From Cytidiella melzeri (taxonomy: Eukaryota > Basidiomycota > Agaricomycetes > Polyporales > Irpicaceae): a DNA stretch of 64,000 nucleotides. The DNA is taken from contig JABYQR010000082.1 of assembly GCA_022592445.1 (NCBI GenBank), positions 1 to 64,000 on the forward strand. Reading direction: 5' to 3'. Position numbers and translations under genes: made by a program. Shown piece by piece: positions 1-9,437 of this stretch (its first letter is position 1; each line of letters opens with the position of its first letter). The notes beneath the pieces are model-generated. The model was not told where the DNA came from, made no database searches, and was given only the letters and a program-made list of their open reading frames with translations.

Positions 1-15
1 TGAGGTACCTCAGGT

Positions 16-843
16 TCATCCCGTTCGCCAGCAGGAGGATGCGATTAGGACTAGGAATTCTAGCAGGCTGATCCGGTCTCTTTGGAAGAGGGGTATCATC
101 ATGCCATTGTTGAGGGAACTCATCCTCGTCAACATCAGGCATGGGTGGCCGTTGATCATTGGAATGGTCGTGGTCATCGGACGGTGGCTGTCCATTTGGA
201 CGCTCTTTCCATGGCTTAGAATCTTTGCACTTAAAGAAAGTTCTTCGTCAAACTCGGCTTGAGTTGACTCAAATACAACATTGTTTGGTGCGCACATAAA
301 TTTCCATCCATGCGTAGTTTGGCCCAGTAGGTCATTAACTCGCTTTTGGGTGAAAGTTTGTTTGGCGTACTTTCTCTGGAATGAAAAGTACGCGCTGCAA
401 CCAAAAACACGAAGTTTGGAGACGTCTGGGACTTCTCCATTTATGACTTCATATGGAGTGCGCCACTGAGTACGGCGCAGCGGGGTACGATTGTAGACGT
501 AGACCGCGTGCTCCAAAGAGAAATTCCACCAGGACGGAGGAATGCATGCAGTGAAGCGCATGGCTTCTGCTTTATCCATCATCGTCCGGATGAATCGTTC
601 AGCGCGACCATTCTGCTGATGCATATGTGGTGTTGACTGAAGGATTTCAATCCCATTATCCTTGAGTAAGTCGGTAAAAGCACCGGACTTGTACTCTCCC
701 CCTGCACGACATCCAGCCCTTGACTTTGGTGTTATATTGGGTAGCCACCATAGCAAGGAATTGTCGCAAAGCGTTGATAGCTTGCAATTTTTTACGAGTA
801 ATACTATCCACGCATGTGATGTAGCGTCATCCAGAAACACCAT
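16..843 (-). pseudogene. integrase remnant of element A, frameshifted
   Basis: The frame begins at the integrase catalytic region (FLDDATSHAW), wanders out of frame over about 30 codons, then regains the conserved AGGEYKS and the downstream motifs HQQNGRAERF and RVFGCSAY before decaying again toward position 1. The 30 out-of-frame codons have a recognisable integrase match in another frame (residues like ALRQFLAMV), so at least two indels separate the catalytic aspartates. The ORF ends in low-similarity sequence. This is a dead pol fragment and not a cellular gene. Confidence 0.85.
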
Positions 844-2746
844 AGCGTATTTCTGGCGTAGTAGGACTCAACTGGAAGTTCCTTAGATCAGAGTGCACAA
901 GCTCGAAAGGATGAGATGCACATCGATCAGATGCAGGGAATGGGCGCATAGGAGTTTTTCCTTGTGCGCAACCAGGACATGGAGATTTACGTGGTGTAAC
1001 CTCGAAGTCAGGTGTTCCCTTAGTGTAATTCTTAAACCTGCGCAAAACCTCGTCACCGGGGTGCGCATACCGACGATGGGCAATGTCAGAGCTGATATTA
1101 TCGCTCATGACTGGTCGTGCCATTTGTTTTGGTATTTCCGATTCTTGTTTGATACAATAGACGGTACTACCTTGGAACAATGGCGTAAAAACCAAAGTAG
1201 ATTTATCATTGCGCACAGTAATACTGCGTGAATGACCGGAAACCGTCATGCCCTCATCTATCATGAGCTGTCCCAAGGAAATCAGCCTGAAATTTGCTTG
1301 TGGCAGCAAGTATACCTCGTGCAAGAGGAAAGTTTGGATGCTGCCGTCTGCAGCTTTGTAGCGCAAATCAGCATCTCCACGTTTGTTTATATGCACAATC
1401 TGACCATTTGCGGTTGAGACGTGCAAAGGTATGGGGAGACGTCTAACATCTCTCAAGTCAGACTTATTTCCGGTAATGTGCATTGAAGCACCGGAATCGA
1501 GCATCCAAAGCTCTGAAATTGGAGTATGATGAGGTTTACTTTTCACCTCTTTTCCTTTGCACAAATCACACTCAGACCATTTCTTAGAATGCACACAAGA
1601 TATATTTGAATCATCAAAATACAAATTGTTATCAGACACGAGCAGAGGCATTATACAGATAGAATCTGAAAATGCTGCATCAGTGAATGTGCATTGGTCA
1701 AGAGTGGAAGAAGATACTTGCCACAAAGCGGCATCAGCAGTCTCCTCATTGACGCCGAAGGAACCGAGAGAGACACTATCATCATTGTTGCCGTTGAGAG
1801 TGGCACCATCATTGTCTACCCACATTGGAGTGTTAACCATACCGTCCCCGTCGTCATTGAAAAGCGAGGTAGGAGGAAGAGGATCGCTTTGAGCGTAGGC
1901 TTTCACCTGCTCAGAAAAGCTACACATCTCCTCTTCGTTACTATCAGCCGCGTATGGGTCAACACACTTGCGCTTGGAAGGGCAACTAGAACCGTCAACA
2001 GGCTCAGGCGTGGCGGGAGGTGGAGTAGGGAGGCGTTCAATAGCCTCAGCAATGGGCTCAAGCGCACGAAGACGCTCAGAGGTGCCAGGGACACCTAGCT
2101 GATTAGCCAGGTCAAGAGCCTTTCGGAGGCCTGGGTACTGGTTCTGACCAGTGCGAACTGGACGTGCACCCTCAATACGAGTCTCTAGAGGACGAGAGGC
2201 GGGAGGAGGAGAAAAAGCGACAACAGGAGAGACAAAGGCCATTGTTGCCTGGTGGTTATGGCCCTGGTGCCCATTATAGGTCTTACCCTTGCCTTTACCA
2301 CCGCGACGGGTCTTCTTCCTTCCACCCTGCTGCTGCTGCTGCCCTTGCTGCTGCTGTCCTTGCGGACACTGCTGCTGGTGCTGCTGCTGCTGCTGGGAGA
2401 AGTTAGGGTTGCCCCTCTTCTGCTTGACAGCAGAGACCTTCAAGTTGTTCGCTGTCTTATTACCTCGGTTGAGGTTCTTTGTTCTCCACCACTCTCTAAA
2501 CTCCTTTCTATCCTCCTCAGACATAGTGGCGGGAGCAGCCGCAGTAGGGGTCTCTGCAGGCGCATCACCAGCCTCCTCATCAGTGGGGGGTGGAGGGATT
2601 GCAGCAACGACAAAGTCGGGCTCGTTCTCCTCAATGGTGTACCAGATACCCTTGGCTTGGAGGTAAGCCTTCATGAGTTCAGAGAACCCAATCCAGTTAG
2701 AGCCGCTGAAGGTGGGGATGAGTGTGAGCTCAGAGTTGGAAGACAT
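827..2746 (-). pseudogene. gag-protease-preintegrase ORF of element A
   Basis: The reading frame is open from 2857, but the Gag-like start is the internal ATG at 2746 (MSSNSELTLIPTFSG), which lines up with the start of Gag in element B. After about 90 residues it jumps to the glutamine-rich basic tail, so roughly 130 residues of Gag core present in element B are missing, with the junction near 2465. Downstream lie the Gln tract, a CxHx6CxxC motif (1559-1597), the DSGASMH protease motif and the HHCC domain. The frame is lost at about 830 in the integrase core. The Gag deletion makes it unlikely to form particles even if expressed. Confidence 0.85.
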
Positions 2747-2967
2747 GTTGAAGATGAAAATCTGAGATGGTGAAACACTAGTCAGCGTCATGTCAAAACA
2801 GAGCGACATAGGTTCCCCATAGCGAGGGCCACAGGCCACTCGCATAGGCGTGCTCATTGTGTGCAGCGTCGAGCACCAGGGCTCAGGCGCGCAGCAACAA
2901 TGGCAACAGCCAGGAGAGCTTTTTGCTCACTGCATGCAGCAATGAGCGCACAGCAGGGCAAGCCGCT

Positions 2968-2981
2968 CGGGGCTCATAACC
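2968..2981 (-). other. primer-binding site of element A
   Basis: On the minus strand the 14 bases right after the LTR read GGTTATGAGCCCCG, identical to the same site in element B. The sequence is complementary to the anticodon-loop region of initiator tRNA-Met. This is the arrangement known from Drosophila copia, where the 5' half of a cleaved tRNA-iMet primes reverse transcription. Confidence 0.8.
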
Positions 2982-3023
2982 TGTGGAACAGTGTCCTTCA
3001 CAGGCACTGGGCCAACAGGCAAC
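2982..3023 (-). repeat. LTR of element A, PBS-proximal 42 bp
   Basis: This is the 3' end of the 5' LTR of element A (minus strand), ending in CA next to the primer-binding site. It is cut at 3023 by element B. GCAAC at 3019-3023 is the target duplicated by that insertion. Joined with 8902-9161 the LTR is 302 bp. Confidence 0.88.
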
Positions 3024-3334
3024 TGTTGAGCTGTGTCGAAACCGTGTGGTGAGCTGTGTTGAACCACATGGTGAGCTGTGACGAAACCGCATGTTGAGCT
3101 GTGTCGAAACGCGATGGAAAGCTGACTAGCGCTCACGCGCTCCGTATTTACATATGTTTGTACGCTCATAGTTGTAGATAAAAACCTCACGACTCCTGTA
3201 GCAATACATACGTCTTTTACTCTTACTACTCGCCCCCAAAGCCTACACCTAACCCTACCAACCAACAACAGGTAAGCGTCCCTTTCCCCTGCCTCTGTCG
3301 GGCTAGTGTCGCGGTTGGCGATACTGGCTCGACA
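3024..3334 (+). repeat. 5' LTR of element B
   Basis: The LTR opens with TGTTGAGCTG and closes with GCTCGACA. Its first 100 bases contain four imperfect copies of a 22-23 bp unit beginning GAGCTGTG (3028-3120), probably promoter repeats in U3. A TATA-like GATAAAAA lies near 3176. It is identical to 8586-8896. Confidence 0.97.
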
Positions 3335-3348
3335 GGTTATGAGCCCCG
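3335..3348 (+). other. primer-binding site of element B
   Basis: GGTTATGAGCCCCG follows the LTR directly. It is complementary to the anticodon loop and arm of initiator tRNA-Met, not to a tRNA 3' end, which indicates priming by a tRNA-iMet half molecule as in Drosophila copia. Confidence 0.85.
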
Positions 3349-3561
3349 CGCCTGTCACTCTCGTCTACGACGATTGAGTGCGGCGCTTATCTGCAGCGCT
3401 CGCTCTCGCCGCGCATGTCGAGCGTACCTCGTTCCATGTCGCGCGCGATCGACGTCGACGCTGTCCGCGGGCGCCCGCTTGGGCCCCGCTAGGGTGAAAC
3501 CTTGTCGCTGTCGTTTTCAACGTCACTGATGAAGGTCTTCCCCTAGAACTCTTACATTATC

Positions 3562-5808
3562 ATGGCCGACAATGCCACTCTCTCCTCCATCAAGCATCTA
3601 GACGGTACAAATTGGAACGTCTGGAGCACAAACATTAAGGCCTACCTCATGACGCGCAAATCCTTCCGCGCTGTCGAGGAGCCTATGGAGCGGCCGACTG
3701 GCATCCCTGCCGTCGCTGCCCATGGTGATAGCCCGGCAATTGCTGCTCGCCCTCCTACTCAGGAGGAGCTTGACGCTTACAATGCCTGGGCAGAGAAGGA
3801 TGAGGAGGCACGTGGAGCGATTATCCTCCGTGCTGTCCCATCCATTCAAGAGCTCATTGTGGATCTCCCCACTGCTAATGAGGTGTGGGAGCTCCTCAAG
3901 GCAAAATATGGCAAGCCCAGTGTCCCCCTCATGTTCACTGAGTTTAGGCATGCCATTGACCATGTCATTGCTGCCGACAAGCACCCTGGACCTGCGATCG
4001 ACCAGTTCCTTCAGCACTTCCAGCGTCTGTCCGGCTATGGCGTTGAGGTCCCGCTCTTTCTTCAGGGCATGCTCCTTATCACCAAGGCTCCTCCGTACGC
4101 CAATACCCTTCTCCAGTTTCTCGCTGCCGCTACCTCTGTCAATGACGTCAAGCCTGACGATATTGGTGTTGCCATCGTCAACTCCTACGAGCAGTCTAAG
4201 TCACGTGGCAAAGGCAAGCAGGCGCAGCCCCAGGCCTCAAAGGTGACCGCTGTCAAGCGTAAGCCTGGCAACGACCCGAAGTTTGGTCAGCAGCAGACGC
4301 AGCAGCGCCCTCAGGGTCAGCAGCAGCAGACGCAGCAGGGGCAGCAGCAGCAGAATGGACCAAAGAAGAGGACTCGTCACCGCTCTCGTGGCAATAAAGG
4401 CGGTGAACACAACCACTTCGCTAGCGTCGCGTTGACCGCACCGCTGGCACCCGTCTTTGCTCCAGCTCCAGTGCCTGCACCTGAGCCAGTTAAGGTTCCG
4501 CTTGATAAGCGTATTGGTGCTCGTCCTGTTCGAGCTGGAAACAACTACCCCAGCTTCAAGGCTGCTCAGGCTCTTGCCCAGCGCCTTGGAGTTCCTGCTA
4601 CGGCTGAGCGTATCCGTACCCTCGAGGCTGTCATTCGCGACAAGCCATCAGCCAAGCACCCTTCTCCTGAACCAGAGTTCGTTGAAGGTTCGAGTCGCCC
4701 CTCGAAGCGTGGCAGGGTCGACGTTGTCTCTGACAGCGAAGACGAGGAAGTTGTCTTCCACGATAGTCCTTCCAAGGAGACCCCTGTGTCCCTTGACGAG
4801 CTCCGCGCGCCTACTCCCGGGCCTTACAACGATGATGAGGATGATGCAGTCTCATTCGGTACTGACGATGACGACGATTACCTCAAGACCGCTGGTACTT
4901 ACAACTGGCAAGTCTTTCGTTCTTGCGTCCCTGCACTCACAGTCGCTGACGCCGTTCCAACAGATTCTGCTTGTGAACGTGATCGCGTAGTTATTTCGTC
5001 GATGTATTACCATAACGTCTCGAATAAATGTGTGCATGACAGGGATTTTGCAGAATGTACTAAGTGTGAGAAACATCTCGACGCAGAATCACAACACTTG
5101 TGGCTGCTCGACTCTGGTGCTTCTATGCACTTCACTTTTGATGAGAATGAGTTGCAAGATAAACGCACTCTACCACAACTGATCACAGTCTCAACTGCAA
5201 CTCGGAACGTTAAAATTACGATCGTGGGTAACGTTACAATGCGTCTCTCAAATGGTGACACTTATACATTGAACGAAGTGTACTATATGCCAAATCTGAA
5301 TGTCAAACTCATATCACTCGGTCAGCTGCTAAATAATGGCATGCGTGTTACCGGTGATTACCAGCAAATTGACGTTGTCAGCAAAACTGGTAAGCTTCGG
5401 CTTCGTTTCGACCCTCTGTTTCCTAGATGTCCTACGTTTGGGATTCAGAATCACGCACATGTCGCTAGTCGACAAGTTGCGCATGTCACTCATGACATTG
5501 CCCATCGACGTTTTGCGCACCCTGGCGATGAGGTGTTGCGCCGTCTGAAGGGTCACACAAAGGGATTACCGGATTTCAAGTTTGATCCACCAAAAAACCC
5601 CTGTCAAGGATGCGCGCAAGGCAAGATGCCTACGCGCCCTTTCCCTGCATCAGATCAGCGTGCGACTAGATCATTCCAGATCATCCACTCTGATTTGAAG
5701 GAATTCCCTGTCGAATCATATCACCGTCACAAATACGTAATCACGTTTGTTGACGACTTCACATCACACACGTGGTTGAAGGCATTACGACAGAAGTCTC
5801 AAGCATAG
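3562..5808 (+). CDS. copia element B Gag-protease-preintegrase, upstream frame
   Basis: This 748-codon frame starts with MADNATLSSIKHLDGTNW, the usual Gag N-terminus of copia elements, followed by a helical Gag core of the UBN2/DUF4219 type (residues about 15-215). A Gln-rich basic segment (about 225-275) takes the place of a CCHC zinc knuckle. A CxHx6CxxC motif (5029-5067) lies just before the protease, whose active-site DSGASMH is at about residue 517. The HHCC pre-integrase domain (HRRFAH .. CQGCAQGK) spans about 646-683 and the first integrase aspartates (FVDDFTSH) are at about 730. It ends at a premature TAG caused by a one-base loss relative to element A. Confidence 0.93.
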   Translation: MADNATLSSIKHLDGTNWNVWSTNIKAYLMTRKSFRAVEEPMERPTGIPAVAAHGDSPAIAARPPTQEELDAYNAWAEKDEEARGAIILRAVPSIQELIVDLPTANEVWELLKAKYGKPSVPLMFTEFRHAIDHVIAADKHPGPAIDQFLQHFQRLSGYGVEVPLFLQGMLLITKAPPYANTLLQFLAAATSVNDVKPDDIGVAIVNSYEQSKSRGKGKQAQPQASKVTAVKRKPGNDPKFGQQQTQQRPQGQQQQTQQGQQQQNGPKKRTRHRSRGNKGGEHNHFASVALTAPLAPVFAPAPVPAPEPVKVPLDKRIGARPVRAGNNYPSFKAAQALAQRLGVPATAERIRTLEAVIRDKPSAKHPSPEPEFVEGSSRPSKRGRVDVVSDSEDEEVVFHDSPSKETPVSLDELRAPTPGPYNDDEDDAVSFGTDDDDDYLKTAGTYNWQVFRSCVPALTVADAVPTDSACERDRVVISSMYYHNVSNKCVHDRDFAECTKCEKHLDAESQHLWLLDSGASMHFTFDENELQDKRTLPQLITVSTATRNVKITIVGNVTMRLSNGDTYTLNEVYYMPNLNVKLISLGQLLNNGMRVTGDYQQIDVVSKTGKLRLRFDPLFPRCPTFGIQNHAHVASRQVAHVTHDIAHRRFAHPGDEVLRRLKGHTKGLPDFKFDPPKNPCQGCAQGKMPTRPFPASDQRATRSFQIIHSDLKEFPVESYHRHKYVITFVDDFTSHTWLKALRQKSQA

Positions 5809-8591
5809 ACGCTACGAGACAATTTCTCGCTATGGTGAATACTCAGTTCAACGCCAAAGTCGAGAAATGGATGTCCGATGCAGGGGGAGAGTACAAGTCA
5901 AAAGCGTTTGATGACTTGTTACTTGACAACGGCATTGTTATCCTTCAGTCCACACCACACATGCATCAGCAAAATGGTCGTGCTGAACGATTCATGCGTA
6001 CAATGATGGATAAGGCTGAAGCCATGCGTTTTACCGCGTGCCTTCCCCCATCATGGTGGAATTTTACCGTAGAACATGCTGTTCACGTGTACAACAGAAC
6101 TCCCATGCGTCGTCACAAGTGGCGTACGCCTTACGAAATCCTCTACAGCGAAGTCCCTGATGTCTCCAAACTTCGCGTGTTTGGCTGCGGCGCTTACGTA
6201 TTTATTCCGCCTAAAGTGCGTGCTAACAAACTTGCACCCAAGAGTGAGATGATGACCTACATCGGTCAAACCACTCATGGCTGGAAATTCATGCGCGCCC
6301 CAAACAATGTTGTCTTCGAGGCTACTCAAGCCGAATTTGATGAAGACTTTTTCCCTAAGTGTCCAGACTCTAAGACGCGGCGATCGCGCCCACGTGAGCA
6401 GCGTCCCGCCGATGACGATGATGACAACCATTCTGATGGTCTTGGCTTCAATGACGCCGGAGATGATGATATTCCTCCACGTCGCCCTCATCCTTCACAA
6501 AAGCGACCGGACCGAGATCTTGACGAAGATCCCGCACCGCTTCCAGAGCGTAGTCCGAGTCCTCCTGATGATGCTCCGGGAGATCAACCGGCACCTCAGC
6601 CGCGTCGATCTGCGCGTCAAAGGAATCCACCACCTGCACGACCAGGTGACGTCTATGGGAAAACAACACCCACTGAGCGTCAACGAAGTGATCTTCGAAG
6701 GAAGTTGGGTAATGATCAGCCTAAAACGAGTCGCCCTCGACGGCAAGATCCCCAACAGGTGAGAAAAGATGGTCCCGCGCCTCGTTCTCCCAGTCCTGTT
6801 CAGAGTAACAATCCCTCTGAAGATCCTCAACCTGGAAATGATAGCGACTCGAGCGAACTTACGCCGCTCAATTCTGAGAATGAGTCAGCATCAGTCGAAG
6901 CAGAACTGGCAGCCCTATGCCGTGAAGGGGGAGCAAATTTCCTCAACTACATGCTTAACAAAGCTGTCGAGCCGATTGACCCAATGTCTAATCCTCGCGA
7001 ATGGACATTCCGTGATATCCTGCAATTACCCAAAAAAGAGCAGGCAGAATGGCGTAAGGCTGCGCGTGAGGAGCTTAAAGCCCTCAAAGATCGCAAAGTC
7101 TACGATCTTGTTGACAGACCAAAAAACCGGAAAGTCATCAAGAATAGATGGGTTTTTGACGTGAAGTCAGACAATCGCAAGAAAGCCCGGCTTGTAGCTC
7201 GTGGTTTTACGCAGGTCGAAGGCATAGACTTTGACCAAATCTTCTCTCCAGTTGTGAGATTTGAGACCGTCAGGCTCATTCTTGCACTGTCTGCACTCGA
7301 AGGCTGGTTTATGACTGGTTTAGATGTGCGAAGCGCCTATTTGTACGGCGACTTAGAAGAGGAGATCTATATGGAACAGCCAGAAGGCTTCGTAGAGAAA
7401 GGCATGGAGCACCTTGTGTTTCGCCTGCGCAAAGCGCTCTACGGACTTAAGCAGGCTGGTCTAGTCTGGTGGCGAACACTAGACAAATTCATGAAGAAGC
7501 TCGGCTTTAAACGTTTAAGGTCTGACGCTGGTGTCTTTGTCAAATTTGACGGTGAAGACATTATTGTGGTCGTCATATACGTTGATGACGCAATCTTCAT
7601 GGGCTCCAACCAGTTCAAGGTGCGCCAAGACAAGGCACGCTTCATGGACAAGTGGGAATGTCGTGACTTACCTGAAGTCAAAGAATTCCTGCGCATGCGT
7701 ATTCAAAGGCACGGCACTAAGCTCTGTATAGACCAAAGTGCTTATCTTGATAAAGTGCTTGAACGCTGCGGCATGCAGGACGCCAAGCCGGCGCCGACAC
7801 CCTTGCCCGACGGCTACAATCCCGTCACATATGAAGGAGCTGTTGATCCAGCTCGCCGAAGTCGTTTCCAAATGATTATCGGCTCGTTGCTCTACATCAT
7901 GCTTGGCACCCGGCCGGACATTGCGTTCGCTGTCACTAAGCTTGCTCAACAGAGCGCTAACCCAAGTGAGGACCACATTAGCAAGGCACTCTATATTTGC
8001 CGCTACCTCATAGGGACTCGCGACTATCGTCTCGAGTATGACAGCCAATCAGACTTAGGTCTAGTTGCATTCACAGATGCGGATTGGGGATCAGATCCTA
8101 ACACTCGCCGTTCACAGACTGGCTACATCCTCAAACTTGCAGGAGGTGTATTCAGCTGGCAGTCACGCGCACAACGTACTGTTGCGCACTCATCAATGGA
8201 TGCCGAGTACATGGCTCTGAGCGATTGCTCGCGCCAGGTGATCTGGGTTAGATCGATGCTCTCTGAGCTCGGCTACAATCTCGAACCCATTCCGATCTGT
8301 TGTGACAACCAAGGCGCAATATTTGTCTCTACCAACCCTGTGACCGAGAAGCGCTCGAAGCATATCGACATCCGCTATCATTTCATTCGCGATGTCGTCG
8401 ACCAGCAACTCGTACAAATTCTATTTGTTCCAGGAGAAGAAAACCCGGCCGACCTTTTCACCAAGAATCTCGGAAGAGTCAAGTTCGTCAAGTTCCGACA
8501 AATGCTTGGACTTGAGATCAGCGTTCCAGGCGCTACAGTCAAGACAGTTCGAAGAAAACGACCCGCCATACTTAGCGAGGGGGAGTGTTGA
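5772..8591 (+). CDS. copia element B integrase-reverse transcriptase-RNase H, downstream frame
   Basis: This frame continues the polyprotein one frame over. Its true homology begins at about 5805; the listed start is only the first ATG of the open frame. It carries the integrase DAGGEYKS and NGRAERF motifs, a Pro/Asp-rich spacer, then the RVT_2 reverse transcriptase (NRWVFDVKSD, LDVRSAYLYGDL, catalytic YVDD near 7580) and RNase H (FTDADWGSDP, SSMDAEYMALSD, KHIDIRYHFIRD). The stop codon TGA at 8589-8591 lies inside the 3' LTR and is built from its first bases, with the preceding codons overlapping the polypurine tract. Confidence 0.93.
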   Translation: MVEGITTEVSSIDATRQFLAMVNTQFNAKVEKWMSDAGGEYKSKAFDDLLLDNGIVILQSTPHMHQQNGRAERFMRTMMDKAEAMRFTACLPPSWWNFTVEHAVHVYNRTPMRRHKWRTPYEILYSEVPDVSKLRVFGCGAYVFIPPKVRANKLAPKSEMMTYIGQTTHGWKFMRAPNNVVFEATQAEFDEDFFPKCPDSKTRRSRPREQRPADDDDDNHSDGLGFNDAGDDDIPPRRPHPSQKRPDRDLDEDPAPLPERSPSPPDDAPGDQPAPQPRRSARQRNPPPARPGDVYGKTTPTERQRSDLRRKLGNDQPKTSRPRRQDPQQVRKDGPAPRSPSPVQSNNPSEDPQPGNDSDSSELTPLNSENESASVEAELAALCREGGANFLNYMLNKAVEPIDPMSNPREWTFRDILQLPKKEQAEWRKAAREELKALKDRKVYDLVDRPKNRKVIKNRWVFDVKSDNRKKARLVARGFTQVEGIDFDQIFSPVVRFETVRLILALSALEGWFMTGLDVRSAYLYGDLEEEIYMEQPEGFVEKGMEHLVFRLRKALYGLKQAGLVWWRTLDKFMKKLGFKRLRSDAGVFVKFDGEDIIVVVIYVDDAIFMGSNQFKVRQDKARFMDKWECRDLPEVKEFLRMRIQRHGTKLCIDQSAYLDKVLERCGMQDAKPAPTPLPDGYNPVTYEGAVDPARRSRFQMIIGSLLYIMLGTRPDIAFAVTKLAQQSANPSEDHISKALYICRYLIGTRDYRLEYDSQSDLGLVAFTDADWGSDPNTRRSQTGYILKLAGGVFSWQSRAQRTVAHSSMDAEYMALSDCSRQVIWVRSMLSELGYNLEPIPICCDNQGAIFVSTNPVTEKRSKHIDIRYHFIRDVVDQQLVQILFVPGEENPADLFTKNLGRVKFVKFRQMLGLEISVPGATVKTVRRKRPAILSEGEC
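8577..8585 (+). other. polypurine tract of element B
   Basis: GAGGGGGAG directly precedes the 3' LTR and is the expected plus-strand primer. It is also translated as the last codons of pol. Confidence 0.85.
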
Positions 8592-8896
8592 GCTGTGTCG
8601 AAACCGTGTGGTGAGCTGTGTTGAACCACATGGTGAGCTGTGACGAAACCGCATGTTGAGCTGTGTCGAAACGCGATGGAAAGCTGACTAGCGCTCACGC
8701 GCTCCGTATTTACATATGTTTGTACGCTCATAGTTGTAGATAAAAACCTCACGACTCCTGTAGCAATACATACGTCTTTTACTCTTACTACTCGCCCCCA
8801 AAGCCTACACCTAACCCTACCAACCAACAACAGGTAAGCGTCCCTTTCCCCTGCCTCTGTCGGGCTAGTGTCGCGGTTGGCGATACTGGCTCGACA
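8586..8896 (+). repeat. 3' LTR of element B
   Basis: This is the second 311-bp LTR, with the same sequence as 3024-3334 by eye, ending in CA and followed by the target duplication GCAAC at 8897-8901. The pol stop codon falls in its first six bases. Confidence 0.97.
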
Positions 8897-9161
8897 GCAA
8901 CTTAGGGGATGTTGAAGAAGCTCACCTGAGATGCTAGTGAAGTTAGCTGTAAGCGTGGTGGTGGTTCAGGTTAAAGGACTGTCTATCCATTTACAGCTCT
9001 ACAGCGGTCTTATATACATGCTGGGGCTATGTACAAACAGAGGCAAATAATGATACCAATCAAGGAATGTGAAACAGAAATGAGGGTACCCAGAGTACCG
9101 GTATGATGGATGTAGCTATGCTCATACATGATGGATGTACTAGCTGTAGCTATGCTCAACA
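8897..9161 (-). repeat. LTR of element A, distal part
   Basis: This segment resumes the LTR interrupted at 3023. On the minus strand it begins TGTTGAGCATAGC at 9161, the same TGTTGAGC start as element B, and holds two copies of a GAGCATAGCTACA..ACATCCATCAT repeat. The next bases, GTACA at 9162-9166, would be the right-hand target duplication of element A. 9167-9437 shows nothing recognisable and is the downstream flank of PLD1. Confidence 0.85.
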
Positions 9162-9437
9162 GTACAGCTTTCAATCACCAACAATTCTCGAGTTCGATGC
9201 CATAGATCACCGTTCGTCACAGTCTGCTCTGCTAATCGTCGTCGTCAGAGTACCTTCTCTACTCAAGTGCTGAAGAACCAAAATCTACAAAGTGTGGGTA
9301 CAATTGTGCAATAGTTATCATCTATTACTGTGTACGTAAAGTAAGGGTATACCAGGCTTCAAAGTCACATGTTTCCAAAGTCCACGATACCTATACTAAA
9401 TGTCAAGGACTCCGAACGCAAACGAAACACGTTATAC

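Larger units (their letters stand above)
1..3023 (-). mobile_element. Ty1/copia element A, decayed, 5' half (left end outside window)
   Basis: This is the internal region and part of the 5' LTR of a minus-strand copia retrotransposon. Reading leftwards from 2981 the order is primer-binding site, gag, retropepsin (DSGASMH), the zinc-binding pre-integrase domain (HRRYAH with a later CPGCAQGK) and the start of integrase; the rest is beyond position 1. It resembles element B (3024-8896) throughout but is broken: most of the Gag core is missing, and the integrase shifts frame at least twice. Its LTR is interrupted at 3023 by element B and resumes at 8897, which proves A is the older insertion. The far LTR and left target duplication are not in the window. 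Confidence 0.93.
3024..8896 (+). mobile_element. Ty1/copia element B, full-length, recent
   Basis: This 5873-bp element has two 311-bp LTRs (3024-3334 and 8586-8896) that I read as identical, TG..CA termini, and a perfect 5-bp target duplication GCAAC at 3019-3023 and 8897-8901. Inside are a primer-binding site, gag, protease, integrase, reverse transcriptase, RNase H in copia order and a polypurine tract. The only visible lesion is a one-base loss in the integrase region near 5805, which splits the polyprotein into two frames. Identical LTRs mean very recent insertion. It landed in the 5' LTR of element A, in the opposite orientation. Confidence 0.97.

Noticed and set aside
4685..4697. tRNA B-box-like GGTTCGAGTC
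   Set aside because: It lies in the gag coding frame and has no matching A box or cloverleaf. Similar hits in ICL1 and the SAP gene were dropped for the same reason.
5772..5808. Programmed -1 frameshift between the two copia B frames
   Set aside because: No slippery heptamer is visible, and element A has one more base at the same place in the uninterrupted frame, so a simple deletion explains it better.
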